Below are positions 10,301 to 19,727 of a stretch of 64,000 nucleotides of DNA, one piece after another. Under the pieces are notes generated by a model, which was not told the origin of the DNA, did not search any database, and worked only from the letters and a program-made list of their open reading frames with translations. The DNA comes from Culex pipiens pallens (lineage: Eukaryota; Arthropoda; Insecta; Diptera; Culicidae). Each line of letters starts with the position of its first letter. The stretch's first letter is position 1. The stretch spans positions 72,282,100 to 72,346,099 of the forward strand of contig NC_068939.1 of NCBI RefSeq assembly GCF_016801865.2. The letters are read 5' to 3'. The position numbers and the translations under genes are program-made.

Positions 10301-12550
10301 GCATTGTTTTGACTTAAACGGTGGATTGACTAAATACATGGACATTTGGCTCATAATTCCATTAATAAACTACTATTTTATAGCAATGAATAAATCTTAG
10401 TTAAATAAGAAAATATGTTTTACCTCCCATTTAAAAAAAAAATTTTTTGAAGGGAACAATTAATTGAACATATCTCGGGTTTGTTTTCAAAAGGTCGTAA
10501 GCGCCAGTTGTCTAAAATTGAGTTTTCGACATGGTTGCAATGCACTACTAACAATCTACTCGGGCAGAATTTTCAAAAAAATAAATTTAAATTAATTTAA
10601 ATTTAGAAGTCACATACGTCCTTAGTGATGCAAGGTCGTAAGTACTGATAATTTTAAACATGTAAAAAATGCTAAAAATTTTAATTCACTTGACATGGCT
10701 ACCATAGCTTATAGTCAAAGCAATGATTTTGACTTAAAATATGCCCTTGAAACCCTGTTACATATTAATAAGAATTAAAATAATGGTCGAAAACTTGTTC
10801 ATCGTTTTTCTCCACTTAAGGGGTTCAGCTCTTACAACGTTTTGAAAGCTAACCCGAGAAATATATCATTCAAAATGCATTTCCCAAACACGGACGTAAA
10901 CTTCAAGTACCTAGTTACTACACAATGCAACATTTCGAAAGTCAATTATTTCAGTGGATATCAAATTCTATAAGAATTTGAATTCCGGAACACCGTGTTT
11001 TGGGAAACCAGTTCTTACAGAATTTGATATCAACAGAAAAAAAGACTTTCAAAATGTAGAGTAGTCGAGATTGAAAAGGATAAGAAGAATCAAAGCCGAA
11101 GCCATAATGAGAAGACGTTGAATGCCATGTACTGAAGGATCCGAAGATTTGCTAAGTTTTAATGGTTGGAGCAGATGCTGGAGAAAGCTCATTTAAAAAT
11201 TGTCTTTCCACCGCTTAGAAGGAAATGAATCTGATGACGTCATTGAGAAAACAGTGAATGTGTGAGCCAGATTTATACAACGAACAAGCAAACGGAACAG
11301 TCCACTGTGACTTAGAAATGACCAGTTTTGAAGAAAATAACCGAATTTGTGGTAGGTAATGAAAGAGTTTATGCAGTGTTGCCGATTCAACAAGAATTTT
11401 AGTGATGAAGCGGTAAAATATGGTTGAATCGAAATTCCGTGTTCTAAGTACTTGACATTCACGTCGGTGTTAGGGAAGTGTTGACTTCAATTACGGATTT
11501 AGCACCCCAAAACAGAAACTTCTCAAATCTCCAGTAATCAAGATTATTTAAGTGAGTTTGTTACCTCTTTCGAACGTCGATCCACGATCCAAGTTCTTCG
11601 TCGAAGCTCCCTCCGTTGGGACGGGGACACGCAGCTTATCCTCGCAAGTCCGTTCTCATACTCGAGAGAGAGTTTGATGGAGCAGAACGTTCAAGTTCTT
11701 TGCGATTGGACGGGCACACTCTTGGTAGAGTGGTCACAATCACGGTGTGAGGCGTTAAGTACCCGGTCAGGAATGACCCGGCACCTAAGTGGCACTCACG
11801 ATCATTTGCTTCGGCACGAGGCCTTGGCAAAATCTCTCTAGAGAACTGAGTAAGAGGAGAAAGGCGGTGAGCTTCTTGGAACTTGGAAAAGCTGAAAGGG
11901 GGCTGTTTTGGTGGGAAGGGGAAACGGGAACTCATAATTACCGGATGTGACGCTGGCGGATCAGAACGCGGGCGTGATGGTAGGACTTGGCCAGTCCCAG
12001 CTTGAACACCTGGGTCTGCAGGCGACGCTCCAGGAAGTCGTCGATCTTCAGGCCGAGCACGTAATCGAGCTTCATGCGGGACTCGTCCAGCACTCCGATG
12101 CGGACCAGACGACGCAGCAGGGCGTTACCTACGAGGGGGAGAAGACGCGGTCATTAATCTGGTCTTGACCATCAAGAATCTACTCCGTAGTAAACTGAAG
12201 TCAGTTGATAAAAGTTACTTTTCAACAAGAACAGTTCTGCCAAGAGGTGTCAGAATAAGGTGGTAACTAAAGAAATTTCATCACAATCACAATTAACTTC
12301 CAGCGGAACCATGTTCCGACAACTCACCCTGGAACAGACGCTTCTCGTCCTTCTCCTCGAGGGTCAGCAGCTCACGGGCCGCCTTCCGGATCTTGGCCAG
12401 CGTGTACTTGACGCGCCAGACCTCGCGCTTGTTGCGCAGACCGTACTGGCCGATGATCTTCAACTCCGCATCGAGGCGCGGCTTTTCGAACGGACGACGG
12501 GGCGTCACGTAGGTCTTGGAGAAGACCGACGGAATGCGGTGGTTTACCAT
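7361..12550 (-). CDS. RpS9: 40S ribosomal protein S9 (uS4)
   Basis: A component of the small ribosomal subunit that binds 18S rRNA. Coding exons on the minus strand are 12328-12550, 11942-12128 and 7361-7538, giving 588 bp and 195 residues, the usual insect length. Splice sites are GT-AG, and phases close exactly (1 nt, then 2 nt carried over). The protein begins MVNHRIPSVFSKTYVTPRRP, and the middle exon carries the S4 RNA-binding region (RRLQTQVFKLGLAKS, then HHARVLIRQRHIRVR). The C terminus is a short glycine and glutamate tail ending in EEEEED. A 5' UTR exon ends at 12768 and is joined to 12558 by a GT-AG intron. The 4.4 kb second intron holds four snoRNA units on the same strand. Histidine at position 4 differs from the glycine I remember in flies. 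Confidence 0.98.
7633..7805 (-). ncRNA. H/ACA box snoRNA, unit 1 of 4
   Basis: On the RpS9 sense strand. The 5' domain closes with CCCCT/AGGGG and is followed by an H box, ATAGTA (ANANNA). The 3' hairpin has lower stem TCTTTATT/AATAAAGA, an internal loop with AGGAACC on the left and CGGGCCG on the right, and an upper stem TTTCC...GGAAA. The RNA ends with ACA (complement of 7636-7638) three bases from the inferred 3' end. The ends are inferred from this architecture. The most diverged of the four units, but its stems are preserved by paired changes. Confidence 0.85.
7842..8024 (-). ncRNA. H/ACA box snoRNA, unit 2 of 4
   Basis: The 5' domain closes with CCCCG/CGGGG, the H box is AGAGTA, and the 3' hairpin has a lower stem TTCGTATT pairing with AATATCGAA (one bulge). 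The pocket strands AGGAACC and GGGCCG are the same as in the other units (the C before GGGCCG is T here), and the upper stem is TTTCT plus CTTC/GAAG plus AGAAA. The ACA box is the complement of 7845-7847. The 5' domain carries its own internal hairpin, GTCGGCA/TGCCGGC. Confidence 0.87.
8080..8257 (-). ncRNA. H/ACA box snoRNA, unit 3 of 4
   Basis: The 5' domain closes with CCCCA/TGGGG, the H box is AGAGTA, and the 3' hairpin lower stem is TTCGCATT/AATGTGAA. The upper stem has CTTC/GGAG. The G-U pairs in both stems form only if the RNA is the minus strand, which agrees with the host gene. The ACA box is the complement of 8083-8085. The pocket strands match the other units. Confidence 0.88.
8315..8495 (-). 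ncRNA. H/ACA box snoRNA, unit 4 of 4
   Basis: The 5' domain closes with CCCCA/TGGGG, the H box is ACAGTA, and the 3' hairpin lower stem ATCGCATT/AATGTGAT differs from unit 3 by a paired change. The upper stem CCTC/GAGG also differs from CTTC/GAAG by a paired change. The ACA box is the complement of 8318-8320. Its position in the array makes it the first unit transcribed. Confidence 0.87.
8543..8720. mobile_element. Small palindromic MITE, copy 1
   Basis: The ends read TATTAGACTATGGCAAAC and the inverse GTAGTCTAATACT, with inverted 'aaacaaac/gtttgttt' tracts inside. A related copy lies at 49701-49892. Non-coding; superfamily not determined. Confidence 0.65.
9091..9211. mobile_element. Short inverted-repeat element
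   Basis: AACATTTCAAAAGGGCACAT at the left is mirrored by ATGTGCCCTAATGAAATG at the right, and inner parts (TTGTTTACAAAAGTTATG and its complement) also pair. A roughly 120 bp hairpin in the RpS9 intron; non-coding. Confidence 0.6.
9626..10126. mobile_element. Pogo/Tc1-like MITE (CAGTCCAGACTCG family), interrupted copy
   Basis: Diverged terminal repeats (TACTGTCCGGACC at the left, GAGTCTGAATTGTA at the right) and internal blocks shared with the 42921-43485 copy: 'ttaagtatgaccctt', 'ctctaaagtgattta', 'atggggtcgcagaa', 'tcgattatccgaag'. A retroposon-like insert at 9738-9927 splits it. Confidence 0.7.
9738..9927 (-). mobile_element. 190 bp retroposon-like insert with 23 bp target duplication
   Basis: The same 23 bases flank the insert at 9715-9737 and 9928-9950, so this is an insertion into the surrounding MITE. 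Read on the minus strand it ends in TTAGATTAGA, resembling the short tandem tails of RTE-like LINEs and their SINEs. No coding capacity; 5' end identity unknown. Confidence 0.7.
10127..11941. other. RpS9 intron 2, remaining part
   Basis: AT-rich, no gene seen. A roughly 120 bp imperfect palindrome lies at about 10930-11050, with GATATCAAATTCT repeated in inverse. The part near exon 2 (11560-11941) is more GC-rich, but its ORFs resemble no known protein. Confidence 0.45.
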
Positions 12551-12803
12551 GGTTTAGCCTGCAAAAAAAAAAGAGCCGGAAGAGAAGAAACAAGATGGAG
12601 TTAGAAGAAACGTGGCGAAAACTTTGAATTCGAAAATAACTAACAAATTCTTATTATATCTCGCTACATTCACTGCATTAAACTTGCGCACAACTAATCA
12701 AAGCTAATTAAAATCGAAAATTCCTCAAACTTAAACAATTCCCAACACAAAATCCGCCGAATCTTACCTGAGCAGTCCGCTGGTGCGTGTTGCTTTGTCG
12801 AAA

Positions 12804-12819
12804 CCAGACAAGAAAAGAG
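12804..12819 (-). promoter_or_regulatory. Probable 5' TOP tract and start region of RpS9
   Basis: The minus strand reads CTCTTTTCTTGTCTGG here, a pyrimidine run about 45 bp before the end of the untranslated first exon (donor at 12767). Ribosomal-protein mRNAs usually begin at such a C-start pyrimidine tract, which couples their translation to TOR signalling. The exact start is inferred. Confidence 0.6.
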
Positions 12820-12820
12820 A

Positions 12821-13285
12821 TCGTCGAAGCCGACGGCGGAAGTGAGCTTGACAGCGCGGCACGAACTCGCGTGAAGCAAAATGAAGCGGCGCTGCAAAGT
12901 TGAAATCAAGGGGTGACGAGGGGTCGGGCGATGCGATAGGGGAGAGAAGAGATGAGTAATTTCTTTTTTTTTATGTTTTCAATTTTGGGTTTTGTGAGTT
13001 TTCGGTTTTTCAGTTTTAAATTTTGAAAATTTTAGAAATTTATAGTGTTTATATTACATTTTGAATTTTTAAACCCTCAAAATTTAACTTGTGTTTGAAA
13101 TTTTGAGCATTATTTTTTAATTGTTGTGGATTTTTGTTTTTTTCTTTTAATTTTTTTGTTTTTATAGTTTTGATTTTTTCTTTATTTCGTTTTAAATTTA
13201 AACATTTCAATGAATTTTTGTATTTCTAATATTTTTTATTTTAATTTCTTTTTTTAAATTCTTAAGATAAAATAACAGTTATTTT
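12821..13285. other. AT-rich spacer upstream of RpS9
   Basis: Starts with the RpS9 upstream region, then long T-rich sequence with no gene seen. Confidence 0.4.
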
Positions 13286-16200
13286 TACACTCAACCCCCG
13301 GTGGTTGGTCACTTTTTCGTTTGACACTTTTTTAGTTTGTACCCCGTTGGTTGGTCAAAGTCAAACTAAAAAGTGACGAACTGTCACTTTTTACACGGCG
13401 CTCACGCGTACTATCAAAACAAACGTTTGGTAGTATGTGTGAACTCCGTGTAAAAGGGGTGTCAAACTAAAAAGTGACCCCGTTCGTTTGACAACAGTTG
13501 GTGTCAAACCTCGGGGCAAGACAGTGAGCAAGGGAGTTACTCTTATTACTCCAAGTTCCTCCCATTTTCTCTACTTTGCTCCCGTTTGCTCTGAAAATTT
13601 GCTTTTGACGGTTTTTCAACTCATTGTTCTCGGTTTCACTGAATTCCTCCCGATTCCTCCCGTTTGCTCCCATTTGCTCTAGATTTCTCTGAGAGACGAA
13701 AGAGAAAAAATGAGAGAAGAGCTAAAATGACGTTTTGTTTATTTACATTTGACTGATAAAGCTTGGATAGAGCTGCACAAAGAAATTTTTAGAAAATAAG
13801 CAGATTTTTTTTAAAAGGGGCGACAAAATAATTGTTTGTGGTGTTTTTTTACAAGCTGGAGGTTTGCGATCCGTTCAGGCCCAAAATGGGGATAGATTGT
13901 TCGCGTGGAACAGGCGCCAAGGTAAGATTCTTTTTGCCAAAAGAAAAGATTTTTTGTGTGATTGTTTGTGCGAATTTTTGCTTTTTTCCGCCAGGTTGAT
14001 TGACTGGCTCGATTTCCAAGTTTTGCTCGGAGTGGAAGCAACAGCTGCATCGTCCTCGTTTGCATCCTGTGGTCCCACCACTCAACCCAAGAAAGTGAAC
14101 CGCGTCCCCGCAAAGCAACACATCTAGCGGAACTTTTACTAATTGGTGGACGAATTTATCAACCACCTCTCGAAGATGCCCAAAAGTATGGCACATCCGG
14201 CGGTGGTGTTGACGACTAAGTTGTCGAATTCGGCCATTAGTTTCTCGTCGTCGGGTGGTCCAGTTTCCGGTTGGACGATTCCATCGTTAGTGCTGAGCCG
14301 GGATTGATATGAGAACTGAGGAGGAAAAACGAAACTCAACTCTGTAGAGAACAAGACGAGGATACTCAATGTTAAGCAAAACAACTTAATCGATTGAAAT
14401 ATTCAATGCAAAATAAATGCTACATGTAAGTCTGGCCATTTGAAATGTTAGAGTCGAAACTCGAACGGTTTTGATTGCTGAGTGAAATAAGCCAGCAACG
14501 CGCGAGTGACCGTATGAGTGTGAGTGCCTCGCGCTTGCTGCTGCGCAACGCGAAGCGTCGAAAAAAGAGAGAGCGACAAGACAAAATCATCGATTGCTGC
14601 GATGCACACGAGAGAGCCGTGTGTGTGTTCGCGACTCGGGGTCTTCACTCTTCAGTCTGGTTTGTAAATTTGCAGTGGATGGTCGTTTGACGACATTTAC
14701 AGCACAGACAAACAGACGTGAATCATCATTGATTTTATCAAAAAATCCATCGTTTACCAAAGAAAGTTCGAAATTGGGCTGCACACTAGCGCTATCTGCA
14801 GTCCTGTTGCGAAAACATCATCATTTCGATAAACCAAATTAAGCGTGTACCCATTTTTCCCTCTAAGCGTGTACGAATGAAAACTGACAGGTGTTTGTTT
14901 ATGTTTGCTGTCGATTTTGTTTTCTCATTCTATGCCCAGAAAATTCGCAAAAGATGGGCTGGAAAGTTGAATAATCCTGCTAAACTCCCATCATAATAAC
15001 ATTCCACCTAGTATTCCGCAGCATGTTCTGCCCTGTGACCTGCAGTTTTGTTTAGGAAATAAGATGAGAACCGGTGTGATGGGCAAGTCGCGTAAGATTG
15101 AATAAAACTGATCGCAGGCTGCGTGATTGTTATCTTCCAAGCTAATCTAACTGGCTGTGCCGGGTGTGGGCATGTAAAAGGGTTGGAGGTTCCGATTTAG
15201 TTTTAGCGGAGTGGCAATATCATTAGTTCATGTTAAAGTGAAAAAAATAGCCACGGTGCCAAGGCGAATGCTTCAGATTCAAGGTCTTCAAGGGGAACAA
15301 CCTAGGAAATAGCATTTATACTGGCGGATTTCACCAAATTATGAGCATGTTTAACTGATGTCGGTCAAACGAAAAAAACAATGCAGCTGCTAGAGGTGAA
15401 GGGGAGTGGAAGTCCATCAATTAAATTGTGTTAAACTGATTTATTCTTTTACATATCCTGTTTTCAAAATGTTCAGTTAATCTACTCTGGACTGGCTTGA
15501 ACTCCAGTGTCGTGTCTTTGTCTCCTCCTCCAAGTCTCTTTACCAAACAACAGATCGTTGGTCACGATGTCATCGACCGAAAGTCACACTTCTACCACAG
15601 ACTGTGCTTCTACCATATCGAATTATTTCAAGAAAATCTACCGCAGTTAACCAAATCAAATTAACAATGCAACATTGGATTTTCTCCCCACGTGTTGGCT
15701 ATAAAGAAAACATTGCACACACACACGGTGATGCACTGAAACGTCAAAGGGCCAAGGGATACGGTGGCGCCACCGACGACGTTCGTGTCTTGTTGCGGTA
15801 CTACGGCATCCATTTTTTGACTGATTTGAATTTGAAATGACGGTTTTAGTTGGCGATGGTTTGAAAAAGAGTTGCACGTCTGTTTGTCTGTGGTAAAGCA
15901 CTGCGCATATCTGAGGCCTTTTCCGCGGGGGATGATTCAGACCTTAATAAGTACAACCGAGTGCTCGAGGAACCACCCGGAATAGAATTTCCAGCTAAGT
16001 GTTAATCAAAATTGGCTTGCACCTGCCAAAGTTTCCAGTAACAGATTGATTTATGATGGCGGGTTATTAAGGTCGTGGGTAGAAATCCGGCGTCTACACC
16101 GTCATCTTCCGTAACAAGTCGTATAAATAGAGCAGATGAAAATACTACGCGACCCCCCAAGGTCCGATCTGGCACGAAGGGTTGTTTATTGAAACGATCG

Positions 16201-16447
16201 AGACGCAGCAGTGCATTTTTAAGAATGTCCTTCCGGTTAGCGTCTCCCAGAACTATAACCTTGAAAGCCGCAAATCAACCATCTCGACCAACAGGATGAT
16301 TTCGTGCTCCTTGCGATCGATTGCGCCGATTCTGTTGACGGAGATTATCCAAGGCGCGGGATTCCGGACCACTCTCGAGTAACTCTCGTTTGTTCTGGTT
16401 TTTTCACTGTCTTGCCCCGAGTGTCAAACCATCGGGGTTTAAGTGTA
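13286..16447. mobile_element. TA-flanked MITE split by a 2.9 kb insertion
   Basis: Left end TACACTCAACCCCCGG and right end CGGGGTTTAAGTGTA are inverted repeats starting at TA dinucleotides. The internal sequence ('acgtttggtagt', 'gaactccgtgtaaaa', 'gttggtgtcaaacc') recurs at 19060-19224 and 33721-33883. The part from 13511 to 16420 is a later insert, so the MITE itself is only about 250 bp. Confidence 0.8.
13511..16420. mobile_element. 2910 bp inverted-repeat transposon with 10 bp target duplication
   Basis: Both ends carry the perfect 17 bp inverted repeat TCGGGGCAAGACAGTGA, and GTGTCAAACC lies directly outside each end (13501-13510 and 16421-16430). Uninterrupted relatives of the host MITE have this target once, so the boundaries are certain. 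Duplications of 9-11 bp suit Mutator-like elements, though I recognise no transposase. A minus-strand ORF at 14139-14384 begins with a hydrophobic leader (MFCLTLSILVLF) and has a possible splice acceptor inside. Other ORFs at 13811-14196 overlap in several frames. It is probably non-autonomous, or carries captured sequence. Confidence 0.8.
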
Positions 16448-17736
16448 TAAGATATACAAAATAATTTTATTTTGAATTTCTGATATTTTGTTTTCTTAAC
16501 GTTAATTTTTTTGAGCAACGGACAGGCAACAGACATTTTTATGCTTATTTTTTTAGTTTTCGTATTTATATCCTTTTTTTTATAATTCGGATTCCCATTT
16601 TTAAATGTTCAAGTTTTGTTTAATTATGGTCCTGAAGCCATATGTCAATTTTTATGTACAATGGTAAAAACGCGATTGCAAATCACATTTTTTTTCATTT
16701 TAACGCAAAAAAAAATAAAAATTGACATGACATTTTTTATGCATAATAAAAAGTTTTAAATAATTCATAAATAAAAGAAATAATCTTTCGAATTTTTAAT
16801 ATCAGAATCTTTTGAATTTTGAGTAAAAGAAGCTGTGAAACCCTTAAAAAAATTTAAAACAAATATTTTGAAATTTTTTAATTTATGCATTTTTTTAATT
16901 AAAAAAATATATATATTTTTTTAATCGCAAAATGTAAAATTCTCTGAAATTAATACTTTTGACTGAAAGTAAGTATCGAGGTAAGTATTAAGTATTTAAT
17001 TTTTTTTTAATTTTTGAATTTTGGATATTTTGGATTTTTAAATAGGGTCCTGAAGCCCTATGCCAATTTTTATGTACAACGGTAAAACACGATTGAAAAC
17101 CATTATTGATCACTTTTTTTCATTTTAATGCAAAAAAATGACAAGACAACATTTTTTCAATGAATCAACTATGGCCCCCTTGGAACGAGCTGTCAAGTAT
17201 GACCTTTTCTGTCAAGAAGGGCCGCGAAGTTAATTTTTCAAAATTGATTTAAAAATCCATTTTAAATCCTTTGCGGTCGTACAAAGGGTCATTGTACTCA
17301 GAAAAATATCGTTGTGAACCTCGTTGTGGACCAAAGGGCAATTCACTTCTGATACTGCACCAATATGAAGCCAATATTGGAGTCAATACGGTATGCAACC
17401 TAGGAATACTGCGCGAGTATTATGCGCGTATGATATTCACGCTGAAATTTTTAAAAATTTTGAATTTTCAACATTATGAATTTCAGAGTTGTTTTTTAGT
17501 TTATGAATTTTCGATTTTTTGTATGTCTGAATTTGAATTTGTTTGAATATAATATTTATGTTTTTGAATGTCAATATTTCTGTATTTTAGTAGTTTTGCA
17601 TGTTTGTAATTTTTTAAATTATGGAATTAAGATTCGTTGTTATTTAAACTTTATAAAAAAAATTAATTTCTGGATTTTCTATTTTTTATATTCTTGAAAG
17701 CTGGATTTTTAGCATTTGAAGTTTTAAATTTCAGAA
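16448..17736. repeat. AT-rich DNA with two partial copies of MITE family A
   Basis: Family A (reference copies 17737-18061 and 36659-36986) is recognisable at about 16627-16742 and 17043-17316, each with the 'gtcctgaagcc' start, 'tttttatgtacaa' and the poly-T/poly-A block, but without the right end. Otherwise only low-complexity AT-rich sequence. Confidence 0.65.
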
Positions 17737-18061
17737 TTGGGTACTAAAGCCCTATTTCAATTTTTATGTACAACGGTAAAAAACACGGTTAAAAACCATT
17801 TTTGATCACTTTTTTTCATTTTAATGCAATTTTTTTGACAAGACAACATTTTTTCGATGGATCAACTATGGTCCCCTTGGAGCGAGCTGTCAAGTAGGAG
17901 CTTTTCTGTCAAGAAGGACCGCGACGTTAATTTTCCAAAATTGATTTAAAAATCCATTTCAAACTCTTAGTGGTCGTACAAAGGGTCATTGTACTCAGAA
18001 AAATAAGCTTTATCGCTGTAAACAATAATATCAGCTATCTAAGCTTCATTTTAGGACCCAA
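17737..18061 (+). mobile_element. MITE family A, full copy
   Basis: Bounded by TTGGGTACTAAAG and CATTTTAGGACCCAA, inverted repeats of about 12 bp. The outside sequences tttcagaa and tttcagag differ by one base, suggesting an 8 bp target duplication. Nine full or partial copies occur in this window. No coding capacity. Confidence 0.8.
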
Positions 18062-18152
18062 TTTCAGAGTGAATGAAAAAACTACAAATTTTAAGATTCA
18101 ATATTACAAAAAAAATTAAATATACAAAAGTTTACAAATTCAAATTTAACTT

Positions 18153-18380
18153 GAAAAAAAAAAAAAAACGAAACTATTGGCACTACGCCACCCGGGGCAT
18201 GGCCTTCCTCTAACGTGGGATTTCTGCTCCAGCGCCTCTGACGAGACAGGAGAAACCGGGACCGACGTTTTACTTCACCATCCGATAGAAGCTCAGTGGA
18301 TAAGGCGGGAATCGAACCCGCGTCTCATAGCATCATCGGGATCGGCAGCCGAAGCCGCTACCCCTGCGCCACGAGACCCA
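18153..18380 (-). mobile_element. tRNA-derived SINE, 12 bp target duplication
   Basis: On the minus strand it starts with a tRNA-like head: GGGTCTCGTGGCGCAGG (A box) and GGTTCGATTCCC (B box), about 75 bp. It continues through a body of about 130 bp and ends in a CG plus poly-T tract. CAAATTTAACTT flanks it at 18141-18152 and 18381-18392. Not a functional tRNA gene: it has a long body and a retroposition duplication. It resembles tRNA-related SINEs described from Culex, as far as I remember. Confidence 0.85.
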
Positions 18381-18392
18381 CAAATTTAACTT

Positions 18393-18878
18393 ATAATACT
18401 TTTATTCCCAAAAAAATATTTTTTTTTCTCTAGATGTTTTTTTTTCAAGGTCCAATGAATCATTTCTTTTTAGGTTTGTCTTTTGGCTGTTTCAATGTGG
18501 CTTTCTAGACCCAGTGGAAAAACTATGTCCTTGTGAAATATGCTCGTGCTCGTTAATATTTGGCAGTCAGCCATAAGTCGCATTATAAACAACTTTCGCG
18601 AGAAACAGAAGAATCAATTCTGATGTGAACAAACCAAATTTTGTGGCTCGATTTGGCTTGAGATCGAGCCTGAATCGACTCGAAGTTCGAGCCAAAATTC
18701 TCACTGCATGGTGTTATTAGAGGACGACCATCTCAAACAAAAAAGTACAAATTGAAGCACGAGAACCAAACGAGAACGGTCAAACGGAGGCACCAATCGA
18801 GCAAAAAACAATAGCTTTTGATCGATTGGTAAATACCAATAGGGTGCTGTGTCCTATCCCTCGCCTAGACCAGATCAA
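18393..18878. other. Intergenic, nothing recognised
   Basis: AT-rich, with no ORF or repeat I can name. Confidence 0.4.
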
Positions 18879-19003
18879 TAGAGCATTCTACGTGCGTATG
18901 TATTGCGTGTACGTACACGAAAATAAAGTGAGGTTAAATTTTGTCAGCCAGCAAAATCAAATGGTGCGCTAGTGTGCGTACGCGAAACGTCATAATGCTC
19001 TAT
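18879..19003. mobile_element. 125 bp MITE
   Basis: The ends TAGAGCATTCTACGT and ACGTCATAATGCTCTA are imperfect inverted repeats, with further inverse pairing of CGTAC-rich inner parts. Non-coding. Confidence 0.65.
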
Positions 19004-19059
19004 ATCCATGATAAAGCTTTCAGACCAAGACTGTCAGTCCAAAGAGTAAAAAGTAAACA

Positions 19060-19224
19060 CTCTTGGTCTTTGACGCAGGTGCACACAAATCAAGAAAAGA
19101 AAAGTTTAATATCAAATCAAACCAAACGTTTAGTAGTGTGTGAACTTCGCGTAAAGGAGTCTCAAACTGAAGAGACCCGTTCGTTTGACAACAGTTGGTG
19201 TCAAACCATCGGGGTTTGAGTGTA
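19060..19224. mobile_element. TA-flanked MITE (family of 13286-16447), truncated copy
   Basis: The right half matches the split MITE ('ccgttcgtttgacaacagtt', 'gtgtcaaaccatcggggttt') and ends at the same GTGTA. The left end is diverged. It shows what the insertion site looked like before the 2.9 kb element entered the other copy. Confidence 0.7.
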
Positions 19225-19727
19225 TTCCATTGAATCTTTAAATGTAAACAAATAAATATTCGCTAATACCACCCTATTTCCCCCCTTGAAAAAACCTCCC
19301 AACGCGCCGCCTCGCGATTACATCCGCTCGTAAAATCCCATCGTCGAACCCCCACCTGGAGCACGATCACAGCTTTTCTGACGTTTCTCACCCCTTCTGC
19401 CCTGCTGCAGTACTAGAATTTACAGTTGCTTTGACAGTTTTGGCCTGGTCTTCTTCTTCGCTTTCGCCGCCGCTCCGACTCTTGTTATTCCACTCTCTGG
19501 TTTGCGGCATTTCGCTTTTCCAGAAAACCGCGATTTTGCTCGTCAATTTTCGCTAAAAATAGTTGAAATAAAGTGATTTAGTGCGGCTAAAGTGGTTTAG
19601 TTCGTTCGGCGGACGTTGCGCGCATCGATTGGGCCTGATTTGGGGTGAACTTGGCCGGTTTTTGACGCGGGGAGAGGTGAAAGTTTGGTTTCTGCCTTTT
19701 TCTGTTGGATGCTGGCGGAGAAGAAAA
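19225..19727 (+). promoter_or_regulatory. CPSF6 promoter and 5' UTR region
   Basis: GC content rises from about 19300. No TATA box at a clear position, as is usual for a housekeeping gene. The transcription start cannot be fixed from sequence alone. Confidence 0.5.

Noticed and set aside
18297..18379. Apparent tRNA gene on the minus strand
   Set aside because: The A and B boxes are present, but the sequence continues into a SINE body and tail and the whole is bounded by a 12 bp target duplication.
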